From: Deltaproteobacteria bacterium
GTDB lineage: Bacteria > Desulfobacterota > SM23-61
Length of the DNA: 8,113 bases
Reading direction: 5' to 3'
Assembly: GCA_016234425.1 (NCBI GenBank)
Contig: JACRCA010000352.1
Location: 1 to 8,113, forward strand
The notes under the pieces are model-generated. The model worked only from the letters and a program-made list of their open reading frames with translations, was not told the origin of the DNA and did not search any database. Numbering within the stretch: position 1 is the first letter of the stretch; the number at the start of each line of letters is the position of its first letter. Shown here piece after piece: positions 1-6,450 of this stretch. The translations under genes were made by a program, and so were the position numbers.

Positions 1-108
1 ACAGGGAAAAGGGGATGTTCTCTAAAGTCTTAAAAAAAATAAAGTCGACTGACCCCATTCGGATACACATGATTCTCTGCGAGCTAACCTCAAAATATTC
101 AATAAAAA

Positions 109-153
109 CCTCCGAACTCAATATTTCCGTCTCTGAACTCCTAACTCCGAACT
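109..153. repeat. Short degenerate CTCCGAACTC-type direct repeats
   Basis: The octamer TCCGAACT occurs at 111-118 and again at 146-153, with a related CTCTGAACTC at 131-140 and CTAACTCC between them. The cluster lies just past the stop codon of the minus-strand aldolase-dehydrogenase gene, so it is in that gene's 3' flank. No clear hairpin with a T-run is visible here, so I do not call it a terminator. The rest of 1-160 shows no gene that I can support. Confidence 0.4.
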
Positions 154-160
154 ATATTAC

Positions 161-2272
161 TTATCTCGGGAACGCTGCTGGAATTCCTCCATCCACCGGA
201 AGGGTGGCTCCGGTTGTGGCACTGCTGGCTTCGGTGGCAAAGAAAACAACAGCATTGCCCACGTGCTCCGCCGTCACCTGGACTTTCAGGAGATTTCTCT
301 GGCGGTAATACTCTCGCAAACCCGCAGGATCCAGCCCTCTGGATTTCATCCGTTCAGGGCCAACAAGCTCCCACAGTTTTGATGGAACTTCTTCATCCCC
401 GAATACGGCATCCGGATTGACCATATTTACTCGCACTCCCAATTCCGCCAGTTCTAAGGCGGCGATTTTGGAAATCTGATGGACCCCGGCCTTGGAAGCG
501 CTGTACGCGCCAAAGGCTGCCCCGGGATCAAAAACATTTTTCGAACTGATCACCACGATATTCCCGCCTGTTCCCTGACGTTTAAATACCGGGATGGAGG
601 CCTTGATGACGTGGAAAGTCCCCTTGAGGTTGACCGCCATGACCTGATCAAATTTTTTCGGGTCCAGGTCTTCCACCTTGGCCACATGAGCCGTTCCAGC
701 GTTCGGGACAAGAATATCAATCCCCCCCAGTTTCCAGCTTATTTCCTGAAAAGCCTTTTCCACAGCTTCATAGTCTGTAACATCGAAAATGATTTTCTCA
801 ATTAGACTCTCGGCATACTTCTTCAGCAGAATGGAATAGACCTTTCGCAAACGGGGCTCATCAATGTCACAGATCACGACCGCTGCCCCAGCAGCCAACA
901 GCCGATCGGCAATTCCCAGACCCATAGCACCTCCTCCTCCTGTGATAACCCCGATCTGTCCGTGAAGGGGAAGAGAAGGTATCCGGCCAAGCTTTTTTTG
1001 TTGGAGGGGCCAGTATTCGATGTCAAAAATGTGAGAATCCGAAATAGCCGCGTACTCATCCAATCTGTTAGCTAAGATCTTGGCCCGCAAAGTATGCTCA
1101 GCGATGTCGGCGGCAATCTGGGCTTCTTTGCGGGTAAACCCGAGAGTAACCAGACCAATGCCGGCAACCAAGAAAATCCGGGGATAAGGGTCGAGTTTTT
1201 CTCGGCTAATCTTTTTCGCTTCCAGTTGGGACGAGAAGTACCCCTCGTAAGCGGCTTTATAAGCATCCACTACCCTTCTTACCATCCGCTGAAGAGTCCG
1301 GTCATCTTCCGGAATGTCTTCTATGTATGCCCATAGGTTTTTCGTCCGAGTGACATGATCTGGAGTTAGGACTCCCGAGATACATAGATCTTTCGCCTCA
1401 TGGAAAAGAGAAGCTTTCACCAAGTCCGAGGCGCTTCGCACCTCAACATAGAATCTGCGAAGTTGGTTGCTCTCCGTGCGAAAAGCGCATGCCCCGCGAA
1501 CGATCTGATTGAAACAGGCAACCGATGAGGAGAAATCTTTCGGCGGGGTCAGACCTACGCGGGCAGACCCGAAAACCTTACGGCGCGTTCTCTCTTCAAT
1601 ATATCCTTCTGCCTTTTTTACATATTCAATCATTCTCTCATATGACCTTCTGGCATCGTCGCCAAAGCTGAAAATCCCATGATGAATGACCACAATCGCT
1701 TCTACCCCTGGGTTTTTTTCATATCCTTCGAGAACCGCTTTTGCCAGGCTTATTCCAGGCATGAAATAGGGAAGAATGGCCACCCTTGGTCCCAGCGCCT
1801 CCTTCAGGAAATCTTCCCCGTGTTTCTGGTTGGTCAGGATTAGAATGGAATCTGCATGGGTGTGATCGATGTAGCGGGGAGGAAGAAAAGCATGCAAGAG
1901 TGCTTCCACCGAAGGATCCCGGGAAGAATAGAAAACCTTGTTAATCTGAAGCTGGTTCTCCATTTCCTCATCTGCAAGACTTTGGAGACTTTGCAGCTTT
2001 CGCAGGGAATTCAATTCCAGCCCGACAAATCCTTGGGGTTCAATAGTGGCTAAGTCTACCCCACTGCCTTTCACGTAGAGGACATCCTGGTCTTCCCCTA
2101 CTATATTCTTCACCCTTAATTTGATGGAAGTGTTTCCTCCACCGTGGAGAACGAGATGAGGATCTCTCCCGATCAAACGAGAAGTGTAAACCCGCAGGGC
2201 CAACTTTGGAGGAATGGCTGGATACTTAGCGATGAATTCTTGGGATTCTTTGGGATCAAAGAGACTTTTCAT
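161..2272 (-). CDS. Bifunctional class II aldolase / short-chain dehydrogenase fusion
   Basis: Two-domain cytoplasmic enzyme of 703 residues, close to the usual length of the rhamnulose-1-phosphate aldolase/lactaldehyde dehydrogenase (YuxG/RhaEW-like) family. Residues 1 to about 235 are a class II aldolase/adducin domain with the phosphate-binding HGGGNTS motif (43-49), an HTH zinc-ligand pair (His137, His139) and a further His at 197-198 in HHGIFSFGD. Residues about 438-700 are a short-chain dehydrogenase with TGGGGAMG (444-451) for NAD(P) binding, NAG (524-526), Ser576/577, and YSASK with catalytic Tyr590 and Lys594. By family, the aldolase splits a ketose-1-phosphate into dihydroxyacetone phosphate and an aldehyde, which the dehydrogenase then oxidises or reduces. 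The actual sugar (rhamnulose-, 5-deoxyribulose- or methylthioribulose-1-phosphate) cannot be told from sequence. It is the last gene of a minus-strand group. The start has only a weak GAGA upstream, but the N-terminus fits the family. Confidence 0.93.
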   Translation of the reverse strand: MKSLFDPKESQEFIAKYPAIPPKLALRVYTSRLIGRDPHLVLHGGGNTSIKLRVKNIVGEDQDVLYVKGSGVDLATIEPQGFVGLELNSLRKLQSLQSLADEEMENQLQINKVFYSSRDPSVEALLHAFLPPRYIDHTHADSILILTNQKHGEDFLKEALGPRVAILPYFMPGISLAKAVLEGYEKNPGVEAIVVIHHGIFSFGDDARRSYERMIEYVKKAEGYIEERTRRKVFGSARVGLTPPKDFSSSVACFNQIVRGACAFRTESNQLRRFYVEVRSASDLVKASLFHEAKDLCISGVLTPDHVTRTKNLWAYIEDIPEDDRTLQRMVRRVVDAYKAAYEGYFSSQLEAKKISREKLDPYPRIFLVAGIGLVTLGFTRKEAQIAADIAEHTLRAKILANRLDEYAAISDSHIFDIEYWPLQQKKLGRIPSLPLHGQIGVITGGGGAMGLGIADRLLAAGAAVVICDIDEPRLRKVYSILLKKYAESLIEKIIFDVTDYEAVEKAFQEISWKLGGIDILVPNAGTAHVAKVEDLDPKKFDQVMAVNLKGTFHVIKASIPVFKRQGTGGNIVVISSKNVFDPGAAFGAYSASKAGVHQISKIAALELAELGVRVNMVNPDAVFGDEEVPSKLWELVGPERMKSRGLDPAGLREYYRQRNLLKVQVTAEHVGNAVVFFATEASSATTGATLPVDGGIPAAFPR

Positions 2273-2287
2273 ATTTCAATATCTCAT

Positions 2288-2318
2288 TAGGGAGATGGGG
2301 GATGGGGAGATCGGGAGA
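2288..2318. repeat. Left arm: GGGAGAT octamer array
   Basis: On the plus strand, units GGGAGAT, GGGGGAT, GGGGAGAT and CGGGAGA follow each other with almost no spacer. It is the inverted partner of the array at 2735-2766. It lies between the start of the aldolase-dehydrogenase gene and the stop of the four-helix-bundle gene, so it is transcribed as the complement (CT-rich) in the minus-strand message. Confidence 0.7.
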
Positions 2319-2323
2319 CTTTC

Positions 2324-2728
2324 TCATCCCAACCGTCGCTTCGCTCCTGGCAGCAGCCAGGGTTGGGGGTCGTTAATTAGTCGAACTAGTTTCCCCAAAA
2401 CATCGCTATAAGAAGCCGATAGCTTTTGCCCAACTTCCGGTTTAAGGTACCCACACTGAACAGCAAATTCCAACCAGACTTGTGTTTCAGCAGCCTCCGC
2501 TTCAGCATCACTCAGCTTTAAGATAAAAGATGCTTCGTAGCGTCTTTTGCGCCAAGCTTCTGCCAGATTGGCACAAATCGAGCGGGAAGAGCGCCGTATC
2601 TGGTCGGTAAGAGAAAATTTTTCTTCTTTTGGAAAAGACTTGCTTTCCTGGAATATCAACATGGCCAAATTAAAGGCTTTCTGATAAACTTCCAGGTCTC
2701 GATGAGTCTTGATAAATGTCTTCTCCAT
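2324..2728 (-). CDS. Four-helix-bundle protein, S23/IVP family (23S rRNA intervening-sequence-type, Avd-related)
   Basis: Small protein of 134 residues with the family signatures: an N-terminal DLEVYQKAFNLA helix (about 11-22), the FPKEEKFSLTDQIRRSSRSICANLAEA segment (32-58), and two further amphipathic helices in the C-terminal half. The family includes proteins coded within 23S rRNA intervening sequences and, more distantly, the Avd accessory protein of diversity-generating retroelements. Family members form pentameric bundles and may bind nucleic acid, but no enzymatic role is established. Here there is no rRNA, reverse transcriptase or variable repeat nearby. The gene sits between two metabolic genes on the same strand and is tightly framed by inverted octamer arrays. 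The last 16 residues (NDPQPWLLPGAKRRLG) are coded by a hairpin-forming stretch and look less family-like. The ribosome site is weak (GAAAGAAG directly before ATG). Confidence 0.9.
   Translation of the reverse strand: MEKTFIKTHRDLEVYQKAFNLAMLIFQESKSFPKEEKFSLTDQIRRSSRSICANLAEAWRKRRYEASFILKLSDAEAEAAETQVWLEFAVQCGYLKPEVGQKLSASYSDVLGKLVRLINDPQPWLLPGAKRRLG
2328..2367. repeat. Hairpin within the 3' end of the four-helix-bundle gene
   Basis: CCTGGC (2346-2351) and GCCAGG (2356-2361) pair around an AGCA loop. Outside them CCCAACC (2328-2334) is complementary to GGTTGGG (2361-2367), sharing one base with the inner stem and leaving an asymmetric bulge of about 12 bases. There is no T-run on either side to suggest simple intrinsic termination. 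It lies inside the inverted-repeat-bounded module and encodes the protein's C-terminal tail. Confidence 0.55.
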
Positions 2729-2734
2729 CTTCTT

Positions 2735-2766
2735 TCACCCTATCTCCCTACCTCCCTATCTCCTTA
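2735..2766. repeat. Right arm: inverted GGGAGAT octamer array
   Basis: Read on the minus strand this is TAAGGAGAT, AGGGAGGT, AGGGAGAT, AGGGTGA: near-perfect tandem octamers. It is the inverted partner of 2288-2318. The outermost TAA (2766-2764) is also the stop codon of the LsrF-like gene, and the inner end runs into the short leader of the four-helix-bundle gene, so the array spans the whole gap between the two CDSs. Confidence 0.7.
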
Positions 2767-3561
2767 CCCTTTTTTCTCTTTTTTCTCTTCCTGAAAAATC
2801 TCTTCCGCACCCTTCGCCGAGGCTTTTTCGTGGATAATAGCGCGCAGAGCCTTCATCATAGCCACCGGATGGGGATGCTGCCACACGTTTCTTCCGAGGT
2901 TCAGGCCGATGGCTCCTTTTTGCATGCCATCGTAGACAAATTCGAACACCTCTCGCTCAGTCTCGCACTTAGGCCCACCGGCCATTACCACAGGAACCGG
3001 ACAGCCATTGACCACCCTATCAAAGTTCTCACACCAGTAGGTCTTAACGATGTTGGCACCGAGTTCGGCAGCAATCCGGCAGCAGAGCGAGAGGTAACGG
3101 GCGTCCCTCTTTTCCAGCTCTTTGCCCACGGCCGTGACGGCCATAACTGGAAGCCCATAACTCTGACCTTCATCTACCAGTTTCGCCAAGTTCAAAAGGG
3201 AGTCATGCTCATAATCACTTCCCACGAAAATGGACATGCCCACCGCAGCCACATTGAGACGGAGGGCTTCCTGGACAGAGGTCGTAATAGCCTCATGAGC
3301 CAAGTCTTTCCCAATGATGCTTGTTCCGCCCGAAACCCTAAGGATAATGGGTGGGCAATTCCTGGGGTCAACGCAGGAACGGAGTACCCCACGGGTTACG
3401 AAGAGGCCATCGGCATATGGAATCAATGGCTTGATCGTCTCTCCTGGCTTTTCCAGTTTGCTTGTAGGGCCCTGGAAGTAGCCATGATCGATCGGCAAGA
3501 AGAAACAGTGGCCATCTGGCTGAATCAGCCGCCCCAGACGATTTTGCATTCCCCAATCCAT
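2764..3561 (-). CDS. LsrF-like class I aldolase-fold protein (3-hydroxy-5-phosphonooxypentane-2,4-dione thiolase family)
   Basis: TIM-barrel enzyme of 265 residues that closely resembles E. coli LsrF. Shared stretches include DWGMQNRLGRL at the N-terminus, IDHGYFQGPT (24-33), TRGVLRS (56-62), GSDYEH (114-119), the Schiff-base lysine in IVKTYW (Lys173, equivalent to LsrF Lys203), GCPVPVVMAGG (186-196) and the phosphate-binding LGRNVWQ (222-228). LsrF transfers an acetyl group from phospho-HPD to CoA, giving acetyl-CoA and dihydroxyacetone phosphate in autoinducer-2 breakdown. No other lsr gene is visible, so the substrate here may differ. The protein lacks about 30 N-terminal residues present in E. 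coli LsrF, but the start is well supported by AAGGAGG five bases upstream. The lysine- and glutamate-rich tail (EEKKEKKG) ends at the edge of the octamer array. It is first in the minus-strand group and diverges from the first thiolase-like gene. Confidence 0.9.
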   Translation of the reverse strand: MDWGMQNRLGRLIQPDGHCFFLPIDHGYFQGPTSKLEKPGETIKPLIPYADGLFVTRGVLRSCVDPRNCPPIILRVSGGTSIIGKDLAHEAITTSVQEALRLNVAAVGMSIFVGSDYEHDSLLNLAKLVDEGQSYGLPVMAVTAVGKELEKRDARYLSLCCRIAAELGANIVKTYWCENFDRVVNGCPVPVVMAGGPKCETEREVFEFVYDGMQKGAIGLNLGRNVWQHPHPVAMMKALRAIIHEKASAKGAEEIFQEEKKEKKG

Positions 3562-3746
3562 ATAGAAACCTCCTTTTTTCTTAAGAGAAATCTGCGGTTT
3601 TTACCAAGACGATATCATATCATCTTGAACCACCAAAATTCCACATAATCCTTCATGCCGGATCCATCGCGCCCGAGGCAGGGGAAAAATTCAACTTTAT
3701 ATCTCCCCCCCAAGAGAGACTGCGTCGCAATGAAAAAAAGGAGCCG

Positions 3747-3822
3747 TCATTCCCGCGAAGCTTGTCCCCGCGAAATTTATCCTTGTGAAAACAGGGAGCG
3801 GGGAACAGGGAGCGGGAATCCA
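3747..3822. repeat. Nested REP-like inverted repeat (GTCATTCCCGC...GCGGGAATCCAG)
   Basis: The outer arms ATTCCCGC (3749-3756) and GCGGGAAT (3812-3819) are perfect inverted copies. Inside them TTGTCCCCGC (3762-3771) and GCGGGGAACA (3798-3807) form a second inverted pair with a single extra base. The ends GTCATTCCCGCG and GCGGGAATCCAG resemble a very common dispersed palindromic repeat in proteobacterial and environmental genomes. It is likely a dispersed REP/BIME- or MITE-like unit and not specific to these genes. Confidence 0.7.
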
Positions 3823-3842
3823 GTGCAATTCCCCTTCCCCTT

Positions 3843-3892
3843 CCCAATATCCCCTCCCGCCACGCCAAGGCGTGGAGGGGAGATATTCAGGG
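3843..3892. repeat. Long GC-rich hairpin in divergent intergenic region
   Basis: CACGCC-AA-GGCGTG (3861-3874) forms the tip. Below it CCCTCC pairs with GGAGGG and AATATC (3846-3851) with GATATT (3882-3887), with small bulges, and CCC/GGG pair at the base. There is no following T-run, so it is not a classical terminator. It lies immediately upstream of the promoter of the first thiolase-like gene, so it could insulate that promoter or be another dispersed repeat. Confidence 0.65.
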
Positions 3893-3907
3893 ATTCGCGC
3901 CAAGCCC

Positions 3908-3936
3908 TTGACCAAAAGCTTGAGAAAAGTAATAAT
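3908..3936 (+). promoter_or_regulatory. Sigma70-type promoter for the first thiolase-like gene
   Basis: TTGACC (3908-3913) is followed after exactly 17 bases by AATAAT (3931-3936), matching five of six consensus bases in each box. Transcription would start near 3943, leaving a short leader of about 26 bases that contains the GGAGGA ribosome site before ATG at 3969. Confidence 0.65.
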
Positions 3937-3968
3937 AGCGTCAAAATTTCTATTGCCGGAGGAAAGCC

Positions 3969-5114
3969 ATGCAGAAGCGGGTGGCCATTGTGGGGGTGGC
4001 CCAGACGACACACGGGGACTTCCTTCCTGACAACATTCGTGACCTCGCCTACAGGCTTGCCCGCCAGGTTTTGGATCCGCTCGGCCTCCAGCGTGAGGAC
4101 GTAGATACGGTCGTCTCGTCATCCTCGGATTACTGGATGGGAATCAGTTGTTCAAACTCATATTATTTCGATGCGGCAGGTTCTTACCTGAAAAATGCCA
4201 CCAAAGCTGCGGAGGACGGGGCATTTGCTTTATGTTATGCCACCATGCGCATTTTGTCTGGCCACCACAGAACGGCCCTTGTGTTGAGCATCACGAAAGG
4301 AAGCGAGATTCCCTCCTATTGGAGACTGACGAACCTGTATGGAGACCCGTTTTTTCAACGTCCCGTGGGGCTAAATGAGGTAGCGGTGGCTGCCCTTCAA
4401 GCTCAGGCTTATAGGCATCAGTATGGATTGACAGACAATCAGCTGGCCTCGGTGGTTGTTAAAAATTTAGGCAATGCCCTTCATAATCCCCATGCCCACA
4501 GAAAGGCGAAACTATCGTTGGAAGACGTCTTCGCTTCAAATTTTGTGGCCTATCCTTTGAGGGCCTTAGATTGTGCCGGACCGTCGGATGGAGGGTGCGC
4601 TTTATTGCTGGCGAATGAAGAGGTGGCGCGGGATTTATCAGATTCTCCCACGTGGATCAGCGGAATCGGTTGGAACACGGATTCTTACTGGTTGGGCGAC
4701 CGGGACCTTCTTAAAGGCACCCTTGTTACCGCAGCCCGAAGAGCTTATGAGATGGCGGGAATTAAGAACCCAAGCGATGAAATCGATGTTGCCGAGGTCT
4801 GCGAGCCCACATCCTTTCAGGAAATCCTCTGGGGCGAGCAGCTTGGCCTATGCCCGGAGGGAAAAGGAGGCAAGTTCGCAGAAGAGGGCGTCACTTCTTT
4901 AAAGGGCAAGATTCCTGTAAACCCCTCTGGTGGAGTTCTATCGACCCATCCTTATGTGGCCAGAGGGCTCATCAGAGTTGCAGAGGCAGCCCTTCAGGTT
5001 ATGGGGAAAGCTAACGGCCATCAGGTCCCTAATGTAAGAAGGGCTCTCGCTCACAGTGTCCATGGGCTGGGTGGGCAGGCCCACACAGTTGTCATCCTCG
5101 AAAGGAAAGATTAA
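3969..5114 (+). CDS. Thiolase-fold protein, SCPx-like, lacking the nucleophilic cysteine
   Basis: A 381-residue thiolase-superfamily protein of normal length. An N-terminal RVAIVGVAQT strand opens the first half; DCAGPSDGGCALLLA (201-215), NPSGGVLSTHP (318-328) and the C-terminal AHSVHGLGGQAH (361-372) are SCPx-type signatures. The helix that normally carries the acyl-accepting Cys (CxxG) reads AEDG at 81-84, so Ala81 replaces the cysteine. The HDCF-type histidine is also changed, to Cys278 in VCEPTSF, while the His of the GHP motif is kept (His327). By family it would handle acyl-CoA condensation or thiolysis, but without the nucleophile it may be structural or use other chemistry. The start follows GGAGGA by five bases. 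It is paralogous to the next gene, sharing DPFFQRP, NPxAH and EVxxPxxFQE(I/L)L. Probable partners are that paralogue and the DUF35 protein at 6553-7020. Confidence 0.92.
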   Translation: MQKRVAIVGVAQTTHGDFLPDNIRDLAYRLARQVLDPLGLQREDVDTVVSSSSDYWMGISCSNSYYFDAAGSYLKNATKAAEDGAFALCYATMRILSGHHRTALVLSITKGSEIPSYWRLTNLYGDPFFQRPVGLNEVAVAALQAQAYRHQYGLTDNQLASVVVKNLGNALHNPHAHRKAKLSLEDVFASNFVAYPLRALDCAGPSDGGCALLLANEEVARDLSDSPTWISGIGWNTDSYWLGDRDLLKGTLVTAARRAYEMAGIKNPSDEIDVAEVCEPTSFQEILWGEQLGLCPEGKGGKFAEEGVTSLKGKIPVNPSGGVLSTHPYVARGLIRVAEAALQVMGKANGHQVPNVRRALAHSVHGLGGQAHTVVILERKD

Positions 5115-5164
5115 TCATATCAGTACAGGCAAAACCTATGTAAAAAACAGGAGCCCTATGAAAT

Positions 5165-5208
5165 CACAGGATTCGGAGAAAAAATCCTCTGTGCCCTGTT
5201 TGTTTTTT
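5165..5208 (+). terminator. Possible intrinsic terminator after the first thiolase-like gene
   Basis: CACAG-GATT (5165-5173) pairs with AATC-CT-CTGTG (5183-5193), giving nine base pairs with a two-base bulge and a purine-rich loop. It is followed by CCCTGTTTG and a run of six Ts (5203-5208). The bulge and the gap before the T-run make it imperfect. If active, it would partly uncouple the first thiolase-like gene from the second. Confidence 0.4.
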
Positions 5209-5229
5209 AGCTTTCTTAGAATGGATTAA

Positions 5230-5251
5230 TTCTCTGTGTCCTCTGTGGTTT
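5230..5251. repeat. 22-bp inverted repeat, left copy (CTCTGTGTCCTCTGTGG type)
   Basis: This is an exact reverse complement of 6451-6472, found 23 bases upstream of the second thiolase-like gene. The core CTCTGTGTCCTCTGTGG resembles a dispersed repeat often met between genes in environmental proteobacteria. A shorter relative (CCTCTGTGCCCTG) lies nearby at 5186-5198. Confidence 0.85.
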
Positions 5252-5274
5252 GCCTTTGATAACTGGAGGAAGTT

Positions 5275-6441
5275 ATGCCCAGACCGGTAGCAATTGTTGG
5301 CACAGGCCAGACTCGATGTGGCAAAAGGCTCGACGTAAGCTACCCGGAGTTGATTCGCGAGGCGGTGGTCGCCGCCCTAAAAGATGCGGGGATTTCTTTT
5401 GATGACGTTCAGGCTGTGGTCACTGGCTCCATGCCCCCTCCCATGGAGGGTGTGAATGGCCCCCATCTCTACTGGGCCGACGCCATGGGAGCTGTTGGAA
5501 AACCTCTCATTCGAGTGGCCACCTGCGGCTCCACGGGTGTTTCCATTGCCCACGCTGCTTTTTACCATGTAGCCTCCGGCCTTTTCGATGTAGTGCTTGC
5601 CGTTGGCGCGGAGAAGATGTATGAAGGTGAACCCCAGGGTACCATGTCCACAGTGGCAGACCCTTTTTTCCAGAGGCCCTTTCTGGCCGGTGCCCCCGGT
5701 ATCTTTGCCCTGCAATGCAATGAATACATGCACCACTATGGGCTCCCCGAAGAAAGGGTGCGGGAAGCGGCAGCATTGATCTCCGTGCGCAACCACAACG
5801 ATGCCCTGGATAACCCCTATGCCCATATCAAGGTGAAAATTACAGTGGAAGATGTCCTGAAATCGAGGGTCATTGCCTACCCCGTGCGTCTGCTGGATGT
5901 ATGTCCTTCTTCAGATGGGTCATGCGCCATGGTTTACGCCTCCCAGGATGCTGCCAAAAAGTTACCCGGCACGCCCGTCTGGGTCAAGGGTGTAGGGTAT
6001 TGCGGAGAGGAGCATTTCTTCGGAGACAGCGAAAAGGTGCGCTGGCAATCGGCTATTCAATCGGCCAAGCATGCCTACCGGATGGCGGGAATCATCAATC
6101 CCAGAAAAGAACTGGATGTGGCGGAGGTATACAATCCTTTTACCTTTCAGGAACTCTTGTTTTATGAATGCTTCGGCTTTTGCGACGAGGGAAAGGGTTG
6201 CGAGCTCGTGGAAAAAGGGGTGGTGATGGAAGGGGGAGACCTTCCCTGTGACCCTTCGGGAGGGGTTTTGTGTACCAATCCCATTGGAGCCACTGGATTG
6301 CAGCGGGTGGCCGAGGTTGTCTTGCAGATCCAGGGTAAGGCTGGAGCGCACCAGATTGATGGGGTGCAAACGGGGCTGGCCCACGCTATGGGTGGTATGG
6401 ACCAGTTCAACGGAATCATGATCCTAGGGAAGAACATATAG
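5275..6441 (+). CDS. Thiolase-fold protein, SCPx-like, with altered catalytic motifs
   Basis: A 388-residue paralogue of the preceding protein. The nucleophile region reads VATCGSTG (81-88): a cysteine is present (Cys84) but one residue before the canonical CxxG position, where Gly85 sits. The HDCF histidine is replaced (YNPF, 286-289) and the GHP histidine is Asn335 in CTNPIGATG, with Cys333 next to it. The C-terminal AHAMGGMDQFNG (369-380) stands where SCPx thiolases have HNxGxGG. The fold, DVCPSSDGSCA (208-218) and DPSGGVL (326-332) are clear. Function is inferred to be acyl-CoA C-C bond formation or cleavage within a complex; the substrate is unknown. The start is set by GGAGGA at 5265-5270, four bases before ATG. 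It is followed 111 bases later by the DUF35 gene, whose family often partners such thiolases, and is flanked by a perfect 22-bp inverted repeat. Confidence 0.92.
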   Translation: MPRPVAIVGTGQTRCGKRLDVSYPELIREAVVAALKDAGISFDDVQAVVTGSMPPPMEGVNGPHLYWADAMGAVGKPLIRVATCGSTGVSIAHAAFYHVASGLFDVVLAVGAEKMYEGEPQGTMSTVADPFFQRPFLAGAPGIFALQCNEYMHHYGLPEERVREAAALISVRNHNDALDNPYAHIKVKITVEDVLKSRVIAYPVRLLDVCPSSDGSCAMVYASQDAAKKLPGTPVWVKGVGYCGEEHFFGDSEKVRWQSAIQSAKHAYRMAGIINPRKELDVAEVYNPFTFQELLFYECFGFCDEGKGCELVEKGVVMEGGDLPCDPSGGVLCTNPIGATGLQRVAEVVLQIQGKAGAHQIDGVQTGLAHAMGGMDQFNGIMILGKNI

Positions 6442-6450
6442 AACCAAAGG

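Larger units (their letters stand above)
2288..2766. mobile_element. Inverted-repeat-bounded module carrying the four-helix-bundle gene (putative)
   Basis: The left edge (2288-2318) is a run of GGGAGAT-like octamers and the right edge (2735-2766) carries the same octamers in inverted orientation. The two arms align over about 31 bases with one single-base gap and roughly three quarters identity. Between them lies only the four-helix-bundle CDS, whose stop is about 5 bases from the left arm and whose start is a few bases inside the right arm. The right arm abuts the TAA stop of the LsrF-like gene. No transposase is present, so if this moves it must do so in trans. Calling it mobile is an inference. 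Target-site duplications are not evident. Confidence 0.4.
3562..3968. other. Divergent intergenic region, no gene supported
   Basis: This 407-bp gap separates the minus-strand LsrF-like gene from the plus-strand first thiolase-like gene and must hold both promoters. From left to right it holds the strong ribosome site of the LsrF-like gene (about 3567-3573), an AT-rich GATATCATATCATC stretch (3611-3624), a nested REP-like inverted repeat, a long GC-rich hairpin, and a clear plus-strand promoter. Read on the minus strand, the AT-rich stretch includes TATGAT, a possible -10, but no good -35 pairs with it. Open frames crossing the gap have no family resemblance. Confidence 0.6.

Noticed and set aside
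11..57. GGGGAT...GACCCC as possible ends of a small element at the left edge
   Set aside because: The match is only a few bases with mismatches, and the left side is too close to the window edge to judge.
109..153. CRISPR array from repeated CTCCGAACTC units
   Set aside because: Units are too short and degenerate, spacing is irregular, and there are no cas genes.
15..308. A 97-codon plus-strand frame at the left edge
   Set aside because: Half of it overlaps the dehydrogenase domain on the opposite strand. It has no good ribosome site and its composition matches no known protein family.
2324..2728. A diversity-generating retroelement, suggested by the Avd-like family of the four-helix-bundle protein
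   Set aside because: No reverse transcriptase, template/variable repeat pair or C-type lectin target gene is present in the window.
2716..3648. A 310-codon plus-strand open frame opposite the LsrF-like gene
   Set aside because: It lies antisense to a clearly recognisable enzyme with a strong ribosome site. Its translation has no family resemblance and begins in the CT-rich complement of the octamer array.
3655..4104. Open frames across the divergent intergenic region, both strands
   Set aside because: They are built from palindromic repeat and hairpin sequence and run into the first thiolase gene in another frame.
5217..5222. TAGAAT as a -10 box for the second thiolase gene
   Set aside because: No -35-like hexamer lies 15-18 bases upstream, so a promoter here is not supported.
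5158..5229. A 23-residue frame (MKSQDSEKKSS...) with AGGAG upstream
   Set aside because: The ribosome site spacing is acceptable, but the frame coincides with the putative terminator stem and T-run, and nothing supports expression or conservation.
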